Part shown: piece after piece, positions 63,628 through 64,000 of the stretch
Numbering within the stretch: position 1 is the stretch's first letter
Layout: every line of letters begins with the position of its first letter
NCBI GenBank assembly: GCA_963678485.1
Contig: OY782882.1
Span: 62,001-126,000, forward strand
Reading direction: 5' to 3'
Length of the DNA: 64,000 bases
Source: CALGYY01 sp963678485
GTDB lineage: Bacteria > Bacteroidota > Bacteroidia > Bacteroidales > CAIWKO01
Notes under the pieces: model-generated
The model's database searches: none
What the model was told of the DNA's origin: nothing
Seen by the model: the letters and a program-made list of their open reading frames with translations, nothing else
Translations under genes and position numbers: made by a program

Positions 63628-63846
63628 GATATAAATGTTTTCTAAATAAATATTTTAGTGTTTGAAAAAAAATCACAAGCTATACAGACTAGAAATCCAC
63701 AAATGAACCACCTTACAAACCATACTATAAATAAACTTGTTTATTATAATATAATTTTTTGCAAAAACAAATATAAGACTACTTTTAATTAAACAAGTAA
63801 TCTTCGTTGCAACATTTACAATTAAATTTGATTTACTTTCAACCAT

Positions 63847-64000
63847 TCAATCTCCCATTACCAGATTGTCACAGCAAAGTGGTGTTTCTTGACAATCACA
63901 GGCCGAACAAAAAACATTGGCGATTAGCATAGAACGATATCCGTATGAGTTTATAATGCCGACAAGAAATAATATAAGATTAGCTTTAGCAAAATATATC
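63847..64000 (-). CDS. Possible 3' end of a gene entering from the right
   Basis: The minus strand is open from the right edge to a TGA at 63847-63849, about 50 codons. The visible C-terminus reads ILFLVGIINSYGYRSMLIAN and then a Cys-rich end, VFCSACDCQETPLCCDNLVMGD (five Cys within 13 residues). No family is recognised. An open stretch of this length in AT-rich DNA is suggestive but not decisive. The 219 bases between its stop and the lipoprotein start hold nothing that I recognise. Confidence 0.35.
   Translation of the reverse strand, partial: IYFAKANLILFLVGIINSYGYRSMLIANVFCSACDCQETPLCCDNLVMGD

Overview
The window looks like a chromosomal segment from a member of the Bacteroidota, probably environmental and not assignable to a genus from this sequence. 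Five secreted proteins end in type IX secretion (T9SS) type A sorting domains. Promoters match the Bacteroidota -7 consensus TAnnTTTG, with no obvious Shine-Dalgarno sequences. Lineage-typical families are present (DUF2141, FISUMP lipoproteins, DarA/DarB aryl-polyene/dialkylresorcinol-type genes, delta-60 repeats, ORF6N). Base composition is moderately AT-rich. No integrase, transposase, phage module or CRISPR array was seen.

Layout. 1-3558: the end of trigger factor, then clpP, clpX, a MORN-repeat lipoprotein and a DUF2148 protein in one tight run (protein quality control). 3717-9246: a small possible STAS-like protein, a large gingipain-family (C25) T9SS protease split by one frameshift, and an alpha/beta-hydrolase lipoprotein. 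9271-20109: a BadF/NAGK-type kinase, a sensor kinase with its NarL-type response regulator, two T9SS surface proteins, a tyrosine phosphatase, a MobA-like nucleotidyltransferase and a frameshifted ORF6N gene. 20454-27851: phosphoglucosamine mutase, a TPR-comA-dedA-aroE operon, and uvrB.

28011-35567: an unknown protein, then a compact minus-strand cassette of four genes (DarA-like, DarB-like ketosynthase, a 132-aa orphan, BtrH-like acyltransferase), a DUF2141 protein and a TMTC-like membrane TPR protein. 36046-43412: a stand-alone EF-G, a B12-binding radical SAM enzyme and a YgfK-type flavin/Fe-S oxidoreductase. 44121-56991: a CapA-type phosphoesterase, a delta-60 T9SS protein, an LTA-synthase-like sulfatase, mutL with a small membrane protein in front, two adjacent rhomboids, an EEP-family hydrolase and a secreted unknown. 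57149-64000: tRNA-Ser(CGA) with a tandemly duplicated 3' tail, a SprB-repeat/T9SS adhesin, and a FISUMP lipoprotein pair with the remnant of a third copy.

Intergenic DNA is rich in repeats: a 21-nt palindrome (5 copies), a long perfect hairpin family (4 copies), a ~150-bp imperfect element with inverted ends (2 full copies plus fragments), a ~215-bp tandem duplication (43587-44048), a 169-bp tandem duplication of the tRNA tail and a ~270-bp degenerate duplication (54285-54800). The two clear frameshifts both fall in short homopolymers, so sequencing or assembly error must be excluded before calling either gene dead. The most interesting functional unit is the DarA/DarB/orphan/BtrH cassette.
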